Assembly: GCF_002844275.1 (NCBI RefSeq)
Contig: NZ_NXGX01000003.1
Span: forward strand, 539,549 to 603,548
Source: Thalassospira lohafexi
GTDB taxonomy: Bacteria > Pseudomonadota > Alphaproteobacteria > Rhodospirillales > Thalassospiraceae
Direction: 5' to 3'
DNA: 64,000 bases
The translations under genes and the position numbers were made by a program. The notes below the pieces were generated by a model. The model was not told the origin of the DNA, searched no databases, and saw only the letters and a list, made by a program, of their open reading frames with translations. Positions 1 to 8,997 of this stretch are shown here, in pieces (positions within the stretch are counted from its first letter, which is position 1; the number at the start of each line of letters is the position of its first letter).

Positions 1-521
1 GGGATGTTGATGTCGAAAACCTGCGTGCCCATTGGCGCAGCATGACCGATGTCCATCAGTTCCACGGATTGTTGAAAGATTTCAATGTTGACCGCCATCA
101 GGGCATGCGACTGGTGGGCGAAGAATTCGCCGAACGGCTGAGCAATGACGCGCTTAAAACCCTTTTGGAAACGGCGGCAAAAAGCGATCTGTCGATCATG
201 GTGTTTGTTGGCAACAGTGGCGCCATTCAAATCCATACCGGGCCGATCAATACCATTCGTGAAATGGGCGACTGGATCAATATCATGGATCCGAGCTTTA
301 CCCTGCATCTGCGGATGGATTTGATTGCAGAAGCCTGGATCGTGCGCAAACCGATCCGCGAAGGCACGGTGACAACGATTGAGCTGTATGACGCAGAGCT
401 AAACAATTTCGTGATTTTCTGTGGTGAGCGCAAACCCAAGGACCCGGAAAATCCCGATTGGCAAAAACTGGCCGAAAGCCTGCCGCGCTATTCATCAGCA
501 GCGGCCAAAGTGGCGGAGTAA
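1..521 (+). CDS. hmuS: Hemin-degrading factor HmuS/HemS, C-terminal part (5' truncated by window edge)
   Basis: The reading frame is open from base 3 with no start codon before the window edge, so only about the last 173 codons are present. The visible part starts DVDVENLRAHWRSMTDVHQF and includes a GNSGAIQIHTGPI stretch, which matches the second repeat of the HemS/HmuS/ChuS family of about 350 residues. Family members bind heme in the cytoplasm and degrade it or pass it on, releasing iron. The gene is followed after 3 bases by hmuT and then hmuU and hmuV, the usual order of a heme-utilisation operon. The TonB-dependent receptor and operon promoter would lie to the left of the window. Family assignment is firm; catalysis versus heme trafficking cannot be decided from sequence. 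Confidence 0.88.
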   Translation, partial: DVDVENLRAHWRSMTDVHQFHGLLKDFNVDRHQGMRLVGEEFAERLSNDALKTLLETAAKSDLSIMVFVGNSGAIQIHTGPINTIREMGDWINIMDPSFTLHLRMDLIAEAWIVRKPIREGTVTTIELYDAELNNFVIFCGERKPKDPENPDWQKLAESLPRYSSAAAKVAE

Positions 522-524
522 CTC

Positions 525-1382
525 ATGCGCGCGATTTTTGGATTTACGCTGGCCGTCATCGGGTTGATTGGCTTGTGCCTGCCGGCATTTTCGGCTGAGC
601 AGCCCCAACGCGTGATCACGGTGGGCGCACCTGCGACCGAGATTGTCTTTGCCCTTGGGGCCGGGGACAGCGTGATTGCGACCGATACCACAAGTACGCG
701 GCCAGACCCAGTGCCAAGTTTGCCCAAGGTCGGCTATATGCGCCAACTGGCAGCGGAGGGCATCATCAGTCTGAAACCCGATGTGATTGTGGCGGTGGAA
801 AAGTCCGGTCCCGATCCGGTGTTACAGGAACTGACCGATCTTGGCATCAAGATCGTCAAACTGCCATCGCTTGATCGGATGGAAAACCTGCCCAATGCGA
901 TTGCCATGGTGGCAGAAGCCCTGGGGCGTCAGGATGAAGCGGCCCTTTTAACCAAACAGGTGAACGACGATATTGCCAGTCTGGCCAGCCTTGCCACCAA
1001 CGATCACCCAAGCATCGTTTTCTTGATGGCAGTCGGTCATGGCAAGCCACTTTCAGCCGGGAAAAACACAACCGCAGCTGAAATCATCGATTTGATTGGC
1101 GGGCGCAATACCATGGCCGCGTTTGACGGTTTTAAACCGGTGTCATCGGAAATCATTGCCGCAGATACATCGGATTATGTTTTGGTCGCCCAATCAACAA
1201 TCGATCAGTTGGGCGGAATTGACGGATTGAAAAACCATGCGGTTCTCGGCCTGAACAAGGCCGTGGAAAAGGGTCATGTCCTGACTGTGTCGTCGTCGAC
1301 GATTTTGGGTTTTGGTCCGTCATCGGCATCGGAAATCCGGGCTTTGGCGACGTCCCTGCATCAGGCTGAACAGGCACAGTGA
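525..1382 (+). CDS. hmuT: Periplasmic hemin-binding protein of heme ABC transporter
   Basis: This 285-residue protein has a signal peptide at residues 1-24 (basic start, hydrophobic core, cleavage expected after AFSA). A periplasmic-binding fold of the FecB/BtuF/HmuT class follows, beginning with RVITVGAPATEIVFALGAG. It should receive heme in the periplasm and hand it to the HmuUV permease. GGAG lies upstream of the ATG, 3 bases after hmuS. Its 3' end overlaps the GTG of hmuU by 4 bases, so translation is probably coupled. Heme rather than siderophore is inferred from the hmuS neighbour and the order S-T-U-V. A cobalamin or siderophore ligand would be the alternative if the neighbours were absent. 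Confidence 0.9.
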   Translation: MRAIFGFTLAVIGLIGLCLPAFSAEQPQRVITVGAPATEIVFALGAGDSVIATDTTSTRPDPVPSLPKVGYMRQLAAEGIISLKPDVIVAVEKSGPDPVLQELTDLGIKIVKLPSLDRMENLPNAIAMVAEALGRQDEAALLTKQVNDDIASLASLATNDHPSIVFLMAVGHGKPLSAGKNTTAAEIIDLIGGRNTMAAFDGFKPVSSEIIAADTSDYVLVAQSTIDQLGGIDGLKNHAVLGLNKAVEKGHVLTVSSSTILGFGPSSASEIRALATSLHQAEQAQ

Positions 1383-2464
1383 GCGGCGTGAAGAAGATGG
1401 TGGCATCGCCTTGGATGCACATACCAATCAATCGGTCGGTCATGGTTCTGATGTTTCTGGCAGTGGGGCTGCTGGTGGTGACGGTGATCTCGCTGGGGAC
1501 GGGTGGTGCCCCGATTGATCTGGGCGATGTCATCCATCACATCCTGCACCGCATGGGTTTGATGGGAACGGGGATTGAGGCATTTGATGCCCGTGTCCTT
1601 GATCATTTGCGGCTGCCCCGGATTCTGCGCGCGATTATCATTGGGGCGGGACTTGGCCTTGCTGGGGCGGTGATGCAAAGCCTGTTTCGCAATCCAATTG
1701 CCGATCCCGGCATCATCGGGGTGTCGGCCAGTGCCGCCTTTGGCGCGGTGGCGATGATTGTTGCCGGTCATATCATTCTGGGCAGCTATTACCCGGTTGT
1801 GGGGCCATATGGTGTGCCGGTGGCCGCATTCGCCGGGGCTGTTTTAGCAACCGGGGTGATCCGGGTTTTATCGCGTCAGGACGGGCATACCGATGCGGCG
1901 ATCATGTTGCTGATCGGGGTGGCGATCAATGCCATTGCCTTTGCCGGGGTGGGTGTTTTCACCTATATGGCCGACGATGCCCAGTTGCGCAGCCTGACAT
2001 TCTGGCAAATGGGGGCATTATCGGGCAATGGACCGGCGGACGGACCGGCCTTGCTGATCATCGCCGTTGGTGCGGGATATCTTGTCAGTCTTGGGACGTC
2101 GCTGAACCTGTTTTTACTGGGCGAAGCCGAAGCCCGCCATCTTGGGATCGAGGTTGAACGTCTGAAACGCCGGGCGACCGTGGTGACCGCGCTGGTCGTC
2201 GGGGCGGCGGTGGCGGTATCGGGCATTATCGGCTTTGTCGGGCTGGTCGCCCCCCATCTGGTGCGCTTGGTCACCGGGCCGGACAACCGTTATGTCCTGC
2301 CCGCATCGGCGATTTGCGGGGCGGCGATCCTGACCGGGGCGGATGCGGTCGCCCGGATCATTGTTTTGCCGGCCGAATTGCCGATTGGGCTTGTCACCGG
2401 GATTGTTGGCGGGCCGTTTTTCCTGGGCCTTTTGATGCGTGAAAAGAAAAGGCGGCGGATATGA
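1379..2464 (+). CDS. hmuU: Heme ABC transporter permease (FecCD family)
   Basis: This 361-residue polytopic inner-membrane protein is of the FecCD/BtuC/HmuU family. It has about ten hydrophobic segments. Family stretches are visible: LRLPRILRAIIIGAGLGLAG near residue 80, an FRNPIADPGIIGVSASAAFG stretch near 105, and GFVGLVAPHLVRL near 285. It forms the translocation channel for heme with HmuV. The chosen start is GTG overlapping the hmuT stop (GTGA). An in-frame ATG six codons later is the alternative and would not change the membrane part. The 3' end overlaps hmuV by ATGA. Confidence 0.92.
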   Translation: MSGVKKMVASPWMHIPINRSVMVLMFLAVGLLVVTVISLGTGGAPIDLGDVIHHILHRMGLMGTGIEAFDARVLDHLRLPRILRAIIIGAGLGLAGAVMQSLFRNPIADPGIIGVSASAAFGAVAMIVAGHIILGSYYPVVGPYGVPVAAFAGAVLATGVIRVLSRQDGHTDAAIMLLIGVAINAIAFAGVGVFTYMADDAQLRSLTFWQMGALSGNGPADGPALLIIAVGAGYLVSLGTSLNLFLLGEAEARHLGIEVERLKRRATVVTALVVGAAVAVSGIIGFVGLVAPHLVRLVTGPDNRYVLPASAICGAAILTGADAVARIIVLPAELPIGLVTGIVGGPFFLGLLMREKKRRRI

Positions 2465-3318
2465 GCCTGACGGCGCACAACATCAGTTTTCTGGCCCGTG
2501 GGCGGTATTTGTTGCGCGATATTTCCGTGTCATTGGTTGCGGGGGAAGTTTTGGCGGTTTTGGGGCCAAATGGGGCGGGGAAATCGACCTTGTTAAAGGT
2601 TCTTGCCGGTGAACACGGCGTTGCCCACGGGACCGTCACCCAGAACGGTCGCGATGTGTCAAAGCAGCCCGCACTGACACTGGCGCAGGAACGTGCGGTG
2701 ATGCCACAAGCAACGTCAATGACATTTCCCTTTGCCGTGCGCGATGTTGTGGCCCTTGGCCGGTCGCCGTTTCGCAAGATATCAACGCGCAAGCATGATC
2801 AGACACTGGTCGAACGGGCGATTGCCCTTGCCGATATCGGGCATCTGGCAGATCGCGCCTATCCGGCGTTGTCGGGCGGGGAAAAACAACGCGTCCACCT
2901 TGCCCGCGCCCTTGTGCAAGTGTGGGGCATGGATGATAGCAACCTGTCAGAAACGGCACCGACCAACGATAAAATCCTTGCGCCAAAGAGCGATCAGGCA
3001 AGGTTTATGTTGCTTGATGAGCCGACATCGGGACTTGATGTTGCCCATCAGCATGCGCTGCTTTCGGTCGCGCGGCGCGAAGCCCGCCAGAACGGGGTGG
3101 GGGTTTTAATGATCCTGCATGATTTTAATCAGGTCACGGCCTATGCCGACCGGGTTGCTGTTTTGCAGGGTGGGGAAATGGTTGCGCAAGGGGCGGTGGG
3201 CGATGTTATGACGCCTGACTTGCTTTCGACTGTTTTTAAAAGCCCCATCCGGGCGATCCCCGATCCAGATGGTCCAGAGGGTGCGGCTGTGCTGGTCAGT
3301 CAGGCGGCGTCGGGGTGA
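2461..3318 (+). CDS. hmuV: Heme ABC transporter ATP-binding protein
   Basis: A 285-residue ABC ATPase powering heme import with HmuU. Walker A GPNGAGKS is at residues 35-42, the Q-loop is in VMPQATSM, the signature LSGGEKQR is near 139-146, Walker B is [10 protein letters not shown], and the switch His is in ILHDFNQ. Between signature and Walker B there is a spacer of roughly 30 residues ([16 protein letters not shown] and flanks), somewhat longer than usual but seen in variable form in HmuV proteins. The last 19 bases overlap the end of the convergent chemoreceptor gene, and no terminator is visible between them. This is the last gene of the hmu operon. Confidence 0.92.
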   Translation: MSLTAHNISFLARGRYLLRDISVSLVAGEVLAVLGPNGAGKSTLLKVLAGEHGVAHGTVTQNGRDVSKQPALTLAQERAVMPQATSMTFPFAVRDVVALGRSPFRKISTRKHDQTLVERAIALADIGHLADRAYPALSGGEKQRVHLARALVQVWGMDDSNLSETAPTNDKILAPKSDQARFMLLDEPTSGLDVAHQHALLSVARREARQNGVGVLMILHDFNQVTAYADRVAVLQGGEMVAQGAVGDVMTPDLLSTVFKSPIRAIPDPDGPEGAAVLVSQAASG

Positions 3319-5006
3319 ATGTCGCGGGCTTCTTCGGCCAGTTGCTTTAAGGCGGCCAAAACATCCTGCGTTGCATTTTCCATCTGGGCAAAGGCCGTTT
3401 CGGCGGCGTCCTGATCGCGATTGGCAAAGGCATGAAGGGCCGCGTGACCCGCGGTATGCTGGGCTTCGTGCGGGGCACGGACGGCCGCAAATCCGGGCAG
3501 TTTGCGGAACGGATCGGCTGCCGGGCTGTCGTACCATTTGCCAAACCGGCAGGTATCAGACGTCCCCATCTCGACCTTGTCCGCATCGGTGAGGCCAGCC
3601 AGAACTTCGGCGACGGTTTTGAAATAGACCGCATGTTCGGCGCGTGCACTTCGGATCGTGCGGTTGGGGATGTCATATTGCACCAGTTCGGAAACCTGCT
3701 GATCAATCAGGCCTTCGACCTCGCCAACGGTTTCAATGGCCGACCGGATCGCACTGACCTGCCCGCCGGTTTGATTGGCAATGCCGGTGATGCCATCGCG
3801 CACCGCATCGGTTGCGATGTTTTGTTCGCCCAGAATATTGGAAATATCGGCGATGCGCTGGGTGGTGTCTTCCATCTTGGTGCCGATTTCACCCATTTCA
3901 CGGGCAACTTCCCCCATGACATCCTGCCCACGTGATACCGCATCGGTGCCAAGGTTCATGGCATCGACAATGCCGTCTGTTTCGCCCTGAAGATTGGCAA
4001 TGCGTTCGCGGATGCTTTCGGTGGCACGTGCGGTTTGCTGGCTTAGGGCTTTGACCTCGTTGGCAACCACGGCAAAGCCCTTACCGGCTTCGCCTGCGCG
4101 GGCGGCCTCGATGGTGGCGTTAAGTGCCAGAAGATTGGTTTCCGATGCGATGGCTTCGATCTGTTCAACGATTTCGCCGATTTTTTGCGACGCCTCGGCC
4201 AGAACATCAACCCGTTTGGAGGCATCGCTGACCGCATGGGCGATTTCGTCCATGCTTGAAACGGCTTCGCGCACGGTTTCCTGACCGGTGCGGGTAACGG
4301 TAATGGCATCCTGTGCATTTTGGGCCGCCACCTTGCCATTTTCGGCAATGTTGCTGATGCCTGAAACCATCTGATCGACGGCAGCCGAGATTGATTGTGC
4401 CCGGCGGTCAACGTCCTCGATGACATTCATCATTCGGGCATTGGAAATAGCACTTTCATTAATCGCGACCGATAAATCCATGGTGCGATCAAGTTGCTGA
4501 TCGGCAAAGGCATTTTCCGACGTGGTGTGGTGTTTGCCTGCACTGGCATCGCAATAGGCCGTCAGGGTCAGTTCGATATCAAGCAACATCACCGATGTCA
4601 GGGACGTGACAATCCGGGCCGCATCCCCCGACCGCCAGCGGAATTTCAGGATGATTGTTTCAATCAGCGCATCGGTAACGGCGTTATAAGCGGCAATGTA
4701 AAGCTTTGGGGTAATGCCGTATTCTTCGTGGCGTTGACCAATTTCAATCGATTGTCGGACGAACGCGTCGTCGAGTTTGCCATCAAACAGGTTTTGCCAG
4801 TGGGTTTGCAGGCTGTTGGTGAGGTCTTTACGGACCGCATCATCAATAACCGCCTGATGTGGGGAGGGGTTTTGCGAAATGATTTCGTAGAACTGTGCTG
4901 CCCGTTTTGCTGACCCACCCTGAACATCACGGGATGCCTTGTGCAAAATCTCAAAGGTTGCGGGCAAAACATTGTAACGTTCAAGACGATCCTCGAGCAG
5001 CGACAC
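3300..5006 (-). CDS. Soluble globin-coupled chemoreceptor with C-terminal zinc-binding CZB domain
   Basis: This chemotaxis receptor has no transmembrane segment. Residues 1-170 match a globin-coupled sensor (HemAT type): the proximal heme ligand is probably His93 in [10 protein letters not shown]. Residues about 180-430 are the coiled-coil signalling region with the conserved hairpin tip ([20 protein letters not shown]). The C-terminus is a CZB domain: His in [15 protein letters not shown], and a distal His cluster [14 protein letters not shown]. The expected role is cytoplasmic sensing of O2 (or another heme gas) plus zinc or oxidant, signalling to CheA. Start: GTG at 5006 has AAGGGAG eight bases upstream; an upstream in-frame TTG at 5051 lacks such a site. 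No other che genes are in the window. The 3' end overlaps hmuV. Confidence 0.88.
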   Translation of the reverse strand: MSLLEDRLERYNVLPATFEILHKASRDVQGGSAKRAAQFYEIISQNPSPHQAVIDDAVRKDLTNSLQTHWQNLFDGKLDDAFVRQSIEIGQRHEEYGITPKLYIAAYNAVTDALIETIILKFRWRSGDAARIVTSLTSVMLLDIELTLTAYCDASAGKHHTTSENAFADQQLDRTMDLSVAINESAISNARMMNVIEDVDRRAQSISAAVDQMVSGISNIAENGKVAAQNAQDAITVTRTGQETVREAVSSMDEIAHAVSDASKRVDVLAEASQKIGEIVEQIEAIASETNLLALNATIEAARAGEAGKGFAVVANEVKALSQQTARATESIRERIANLQGETDGIVDAMNLGTDAVSRGQDVMGEVAREMGEIGTKMEDTTQRIADISNILGEQNIATDAVRDGITGIANQTGGQVSAIRSAIETVGEVEGLIDQQVSELVQYDIPNRTIRSARAEHAVYFKTVAEVLAGLTDADKVEMGTSDTCRFGKWYDSPAADPFRKLPGFAAVRAPHEAQHTAGHAALHAFANRDQDAAETAFAQMENATQDVLAALKQLAEEARDIHPDAA

Positions 5007-5133
5007 AACCTGAACTCCCTTTTCCCCATGACAACCTGGCAGTTCTGCCAAGCTTCTTACCTGTCAGCCTTTTGATGGCTTGTTTAGGGTCTGAACCCAA
5101 TATGTAAGCACAGGAACTGTAGGGTTCAGCGTT

Positions 5134-6096
5134 TCAATCGGCAATCTCTTTTACAGTCGCCTGTGAGGAGACCAGCGATTGTGGGCGGGTAAGCTGTTCC
5201 TGTTCAGTTTTGCAGGTGGCAAGTAACCAGTCGCGAAACGCCCGGACAGCAAAGTTGTTTTCCTTTTCCTGTGGATAGACCACGTAATAGGCGTGATGGT
5301 TGGGGATTGAGACATCAAACGGGGCGACCAAGCGCCCGCTTTCAAGTTCTTCACGCACCAGAAATTCCGGCAAAAGAGCCAGTCCAAGTCCGGCAACAGC
5401 GGCCTGAATGACCATGTGGAAATGTTCAAACCGGGGACCGGCCAACTCATCAACCACGGCAACGCCAGTTGCGGCCAGCCAGTCCTGCCATGCGCGCGGA
5501 CGGGTGGAATGTTGCAGCAATGTGCAATTGCGCACCCGTTCACGGGCAATGGGCAAATCGTCGTTTTCTTTCAGTATTTTGGGTGCGCAGACCGCGATCA
5601 GGGTTTCGCCCATCAAGCGATGGGACTTGCAGCCCGGCAGATTGTCATCGCCAAAATGAATGGCGATGTCGATGCCTTCGCGGTCGAAATTAAATTCGCG
5701 GGTCTGGGTGATCAGGTTTAACTGAATATCGGGCCATGTGGCTTTGAAGTCCCCCAGACGCGGCACCAGCCAGCGTGCGCCAAATGTCGGTAATGTCCCG
5801 ACCGTGAGCATCCCGCCCGCATCGGAATAGGCCATGACCTGCAAGGTTGCGGCCTCGGCCCGATCCAGAAGATCGCGCACCTGTGCGGCGTATGCTTCGC
5901 CCGCGGCGGTCAGTTTCAGGCGTTTTTTGATCCGGCGAAACAAATCCCGCCCGAGATATTCTTCGAGCGCGCGGATTTGGCGGCTAATCGCACTTTGGGT
6001 CACGTTCAATTCTTCGGCGGCCCGGGTGAAGGAAAGATGGCGTGCCGAACTTTCAAAGAATTGCAGGGCCGTTAAAGATGGCAGGACGCGACGCAT
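5134..6096 (-). CDS. LysR-type transcriptional regulator, GcvA-like
   Basis: A 320-residue LysR-family regulator. The N-terminal winged HTH covers residues 1-65 (LSFTRAAEELNVTQSAISRQIRALEEYLGRDLF) and an effector-binding domain follows from about residue 90. The opening MRRVLPSLTALQFFE is typical of the GcvA/AmpR-like branch. It is transcribed divergently from the FAD oxidoreductase, aminotransferase and aldehyde dehydrogenase genes across a 275-bp gap that contains palindromes. By the usual logic of LysR loci it is likely to control that operon and itself. The effector is unknown; lysine, pipecolate or a related amino acid is an inference from the neighbours. Confidence 0.9.
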   Translation of the reverse strand: MRRVLPSLTALQFFESSARHLSFTRAAEELNVTQSAISRQIRALEEYLGRDLFRRIKKRLKLTAAGEAYAAQVRDLLDRAEAATLQVMAYSDAGGMLTVGTLPTFGARWLVPRLGDFKATWPDIQLNLITQTREFNFDREGIDIAIHFGDDNLPGCKSHRLMGETLIAVCAPKILKENDDLPIARERVRNCTLLQHSTRPRAWQDWLAATGVAVVDELAGPRFEHFHMVIQAAVAGLGLALLPEFLVREELESGRLVAPFDVSIPNHHAYYVVYPQEKENNFAVRAFRDWLLATCKTEQEQLTRPQSLVSSQATVKEIAD

Positions 6097-6173
6097 GGGG
6101 CAAATTCCGGTTCATGACTAAATGGAATGATGTGGTGCGAATATATCGTTTGTTTGCTGTTCTTCCAAGGCGT

Positions 6174-6188
6174 ACCGTTTTAAACGGT
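6174..6188. promoter_or_regulatory. Candidate LysR operator in divergent intergenic region
   Basis: A perfect inverted repeat with arms ACCGTTT and AAACGGT and a single T between them lies about 80 bases upstream of the LysR start. A second, looser inverted pair, ATTATC and GATAAT, follows near 6245-6263. LysR proteins usually bind a T-N11-A dyad with a second weaker site nearer the target promoter, so the pair is plausible as operator DNA for the gap between the regulator and the oxidoreductase gene. No promoter hexamers were assigned. Confidence 0.4.
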
Positions 6189-6371
6189 TCCAAGCCCCCG
6201 CGTGCTGCCAGATGAAGCGTTCGGGTCATGGGCCAGAGCGCATGATTATCGGGAATTGATAATTATTTGGAAGGAGAAACCCTTTCAAGACCCTTTTTCG
6301 GTCATCCTGCGCATCCTGAAACATCAAGAACGGCCAGAAGGCCTGCACAGTTTATCGGGTAGAAGGCGAGA

Positions 6372-7559
6372 ATGGGTTCAGAAGCGCAAAATTACGATGT
6401 GATCATTGTCGGTGGTGCGGTTATTGGCAGTTCCATCGCATGGCATCTGACCGGACGGGATGACTTCAAGGGCCGGGTTCTGGTGATCGAAAAAGATCCC
6501 AATTACGAATTTTGTTCGACCGCCTTGTCAGCCGCATCAATCCGTCAGCAGTTTTCAACCCCGATCAATATTGAAATGTCGGGGTATGGCATCGAGTTCC
6601 TGCGCAATTTGAAACGCGACCTTGACTCGGACGTTGACATTTCCCTGCATGAAAAGGGCTATCTGGTTCTGGCCACCAATGATGGCCGCGATATCCTGCG
6701 CCATAACCATGCGACCCAAACCGAATTTGGCGGCGATATTGTCTGGATGGAGCCCGATGAGCTGGCGGCCAAATACCCATGGATGAATACATCGGATTTG
6801 GCGGCGGGTTGTTGGGGCCGCACGGGTGAGGGATGGTTTGATGCCTATTGCCTGATGCAGTCATTCCGCAAACAGGCGCGCCGTCGCGGTGCGGAGTATA
6901 TCGACGGTGAAGTGGTCGAGGTCCTGCGCGATGGCGATCAGATTACCGGTGTTGTGTTAAAAGACGGTCGTCGGTTTGGCTGTGGCCAGCTTGTCAATGC
7001 GGCGGGAACCGGGTGTTCCAAACTGGCCGGAATGGCGGGCCTTGAAATCCCGGTCGAGCCACGCAAACGTTGCATTTTCGTGTTTGATTGCCGGGATGCG
7101 GCCGACATCAATGCCAGTTGCCCGATGCTGATTGATCCAAGCGGGCTTTATGTTCGCCCCGAAGGCGAATTTTTCATCACCGGCATTGCCCCGCCCAAGG
7201 AGCGTGATCCGGAATGCTGGGATTTTGACGTCGATCACAGCCTGTTTGACGACATCATCTGGCCGGGTCTGTATGAACGGTGCGAACGGTTTGAGGCGAT
7301 CAAGGTCATCAATGCCTGGGCCGGGCATTATGCCTATAACCTGCTCGATCAGAACGCGATTTTGGGCCGCCACACGGACGTTGCGAATTTCATTTTCGCC
7401 AACGGATTTTCCGGCCACGGATTGCAGCAAAGCCCGGCAGTCGGGCGCGGGATTGCCGAACTGATCACCACGGGGGGCTATGAGACCCTTGATCTGTCGG
7501 TGTTTGGCTATCAACGCATTCGCGACAATGCGCCGGTGCTTGAGCTCAATGTTATTTAA
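6372..7559 (+). CDS. FAD-dependent oxidoreductase, DAO family
   Basis: A 395-residue flavoprotein of the DAO (D-amino acid oxidase/sarcosine oxidase-like) family. The dinucleotide-binding motif near residues 9-22 reads VIIVGGAVIGSS, with Ala in place of the middle Gly of GxGxxG, a change also seen in relatives. Residues 52-70 (AASIRQQFSTPINIEMS) resemble FOXRED1-like oxidoreductases, and the C-terminus has NGFSGHGLQQSPAVGRGIAE, the FAD-contacting end of the fold. It should oxidise a secondary or primary amine in the cytoplasm, passing electrons to O2 or the respiratory chain. Being first in an operon with an aminotransferase and an ALDH7, it may act on pipecolate or another lysine-derived amine; the substrate is not shown by sequence. 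Confidence 0.85.
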   Translation: MGSEAQNYDVIIVGGAVIGSSIAWHLTGRDDFKGRVLVIEKDPNYEFCSTALSAASIRQQFSTPINIEMSGYGIEFLRNLKRDLDSDVDISLHEKGYLVLATNDGRDILRHNHATQTEFGGDIVWMEPDELAAKYPWMNTSDLAAGCWGRTGEGWFDAYCLMQSFRKQARRRGAEYIDGEVVEVLRDGDQITGVVLKDGRRFGCGQLVNAAGTGCSKLAGMAGLEIPVEPRKRCIFVFDCRDAADINASCPMLIDPSGLYVRPEGEFFITGIAPPKERDPECWDFDVDHSLFDDIIWPGLYERCERFEAIKVINAWAGHYAYNLLDQNAILGRHTDVANFIFANGFSGHGLQQSPAVGRGIAELITTGGYETLDLSVFGYQRIRDNAPVLELNVI

Positions 7560-7632
7560 TTTAGTTTAATTCGATTTCGTAACGATATTGCGAAATCAAA
7601 CCTTTAACCCAAATGGCCGGAGCACGCCCCAC

Positions 7633-8949
7633 ATGCCCCGTGATGATCGCACCACAGAAGCAAACGCCAGCACCATGCTCCGTGATCGCAAGACCGGGTC
7701 GGTGTCTGAGGGTGTGCGCAATCTTCATCCGGTCTATCTGGATCGGGCGTTGAATGCCGAGGCCTGGGATGTTGATGGCAACCGCTATATCGATTTTATC
7801 GGCGGGATCGGGGTTTTAACCGTCGGTCATCGCCATCCGGTGGTGATGGAGCGGGTGGCCAAGCAGTGCGACCGCTTTACCCATAGCTGCTTTAACGCGC
7901 TGCCCCATGAGCCGTATGTCGCGGTGACCGATTGGCTGGCGGCCAATTGCCCGATTGAAGGTCCGGCAAAATCCATGCTGACCAATTCCGGGGCCGAGGC
8001 GATGGAAAACGCGCTTAAACTCGCGCGTGCCTTTACCGGGCGGACCGGGGTGATTGCCTTTGAAGGCGGTTTTCATGGACGGACACTGGCGACCTTGGCG
8101 CTGACGGGGAAAACCAAGCCTTATAAAACCGGGCTTGGCCCGCTTCCGGGGCCGGTTTGGCATTTGCCATATCCCTGCCCAGAAACCGGTATATCGGTTG
8201 AGGATGGCATGGCCGCCCTTGCCAAACTGTTTGCGGTATCGGCCGATCCCGCATCGGTGGGCGCTATTGTGATTGAGCCGGTGCAGGGGGAAGGCGGTTT
8301 TCGCGCCTGTGATCGGGAATTTTTGATCGAATTGCGGGCGTTCTGCGATGCCAACGGCATGGTTTTGATTGCCGATGAAATCCAGTCGGGCTTTGCCCGC
8401 ACGGGCAAGATGTTTGCCATGGAGCATGCCGGGGTGGCCCCTGATATCCTTGTGATGGGCAAGGGGATCGGCGGGGGCTTTCCGTTGGCGGCGATTACCG
8501 GGGCGAAGGATGTCATGAGTGCGCTGGCCCCTGGTGGGCTTGGCGGGACGTATTCGGGCAATCCGGTGGCCTGTGCGGCGGCGACCGGGGTGTTTGATGT
8601 TTTGCGCGATGAAAAGATTTTGCTGCGCGCCAAGCAGCTTGGCGAGAAATATGCCACCCATATTGCATGGTTGCGCGATCTGCCCGGTGGGCATGTGATT
8701 GGCAATATGCGCGGAATTGGCGCGATGCGCGCCTTTGAAATCATTGCAGATGACGGCACACCATCGGCCAAGCGTCTGCAAACCTTGTTGCAACGGGCCC
8801 GCGCAAACGGGCTATTGTTAATGCCAAGTGGTGAACACGCCAATGTGGTGCGCCTGCTGGCACCTTTGACCATTCCGTTTGATCAGGTCGATGAGGCCTT
8901 TGCCATTATCGGCAAATTGTTGCCTGAACTGGCCGGAATTGCGGATTGA
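7633..8949 (+). CDS. Class III PLP-dependent aminotransferase (GabT-like; possible lysine or aminovalerate substrate)
   Basis: A 438-residue member of the class III (omega) aminotransferases. Visible family features are GNRYIDFIGGIGVLTVGHRHP at the N-terminus, the cofactor-phosphate region NSGAEAMENALKLARAFTGR, the Asp motif LIADEIQSGFARTGK, and the PLP lysine in VMGKGIGGGFPL. GabT, DavT and lysine 6-aminotransferases all share this layout. With an ALDH7 directly downstream, transfer of the epsilon-amino group of lysine to give aminoadipate semialdehyde is an attractive but unproven role. Start: ATG at 7633 with GGAG about ten bases upstream is preferred to a TTG 45 bases earlier; ATG at 7675 is also possible. 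Confidence 0.85.
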   Translation: MPRDDRTTEANASTMLRDRKTGSVSEGVRNLHPVYLDRALNAEAWDVDGNRYIDFIGGIGVLTVGHRHPVVMERVAKQCDRFTHSCFNALPHEPYVAVTDWLAANCPIEGPAKSMLTNSGAEAMENALKLARAFTGRTGVIAFEGGFHGRTLATLALTGKTKPYKTGLGPLPGPVWHLPYPCPETGISVEDGMAALAKLFAVSADPASVGAIVIEPVQGEGGFRACDREFLIELRAFCDANGMVLIADEIQSGFARTGKMFAMEHAGVAPDILVMGKGIGGGFPLAAITGAKDVMSALAPGGLGGTYSGNPVACAAATGVFDVLRDEKILLRAKQLGEKYATHIAWLRDLPGGHVIGNMRGIGAMRAFEIIADDGTPSAKRLQTLLQRARANGLLLMPSGEHANVVRLLAPLTIPFDQVDEAFAIIGKLLPELAGIAD

Positions 8950-8997
8950 GCGGTCGGCGATGATCGCCAAAGAGTTTTAAAAGAAGGGAGTTTTACT

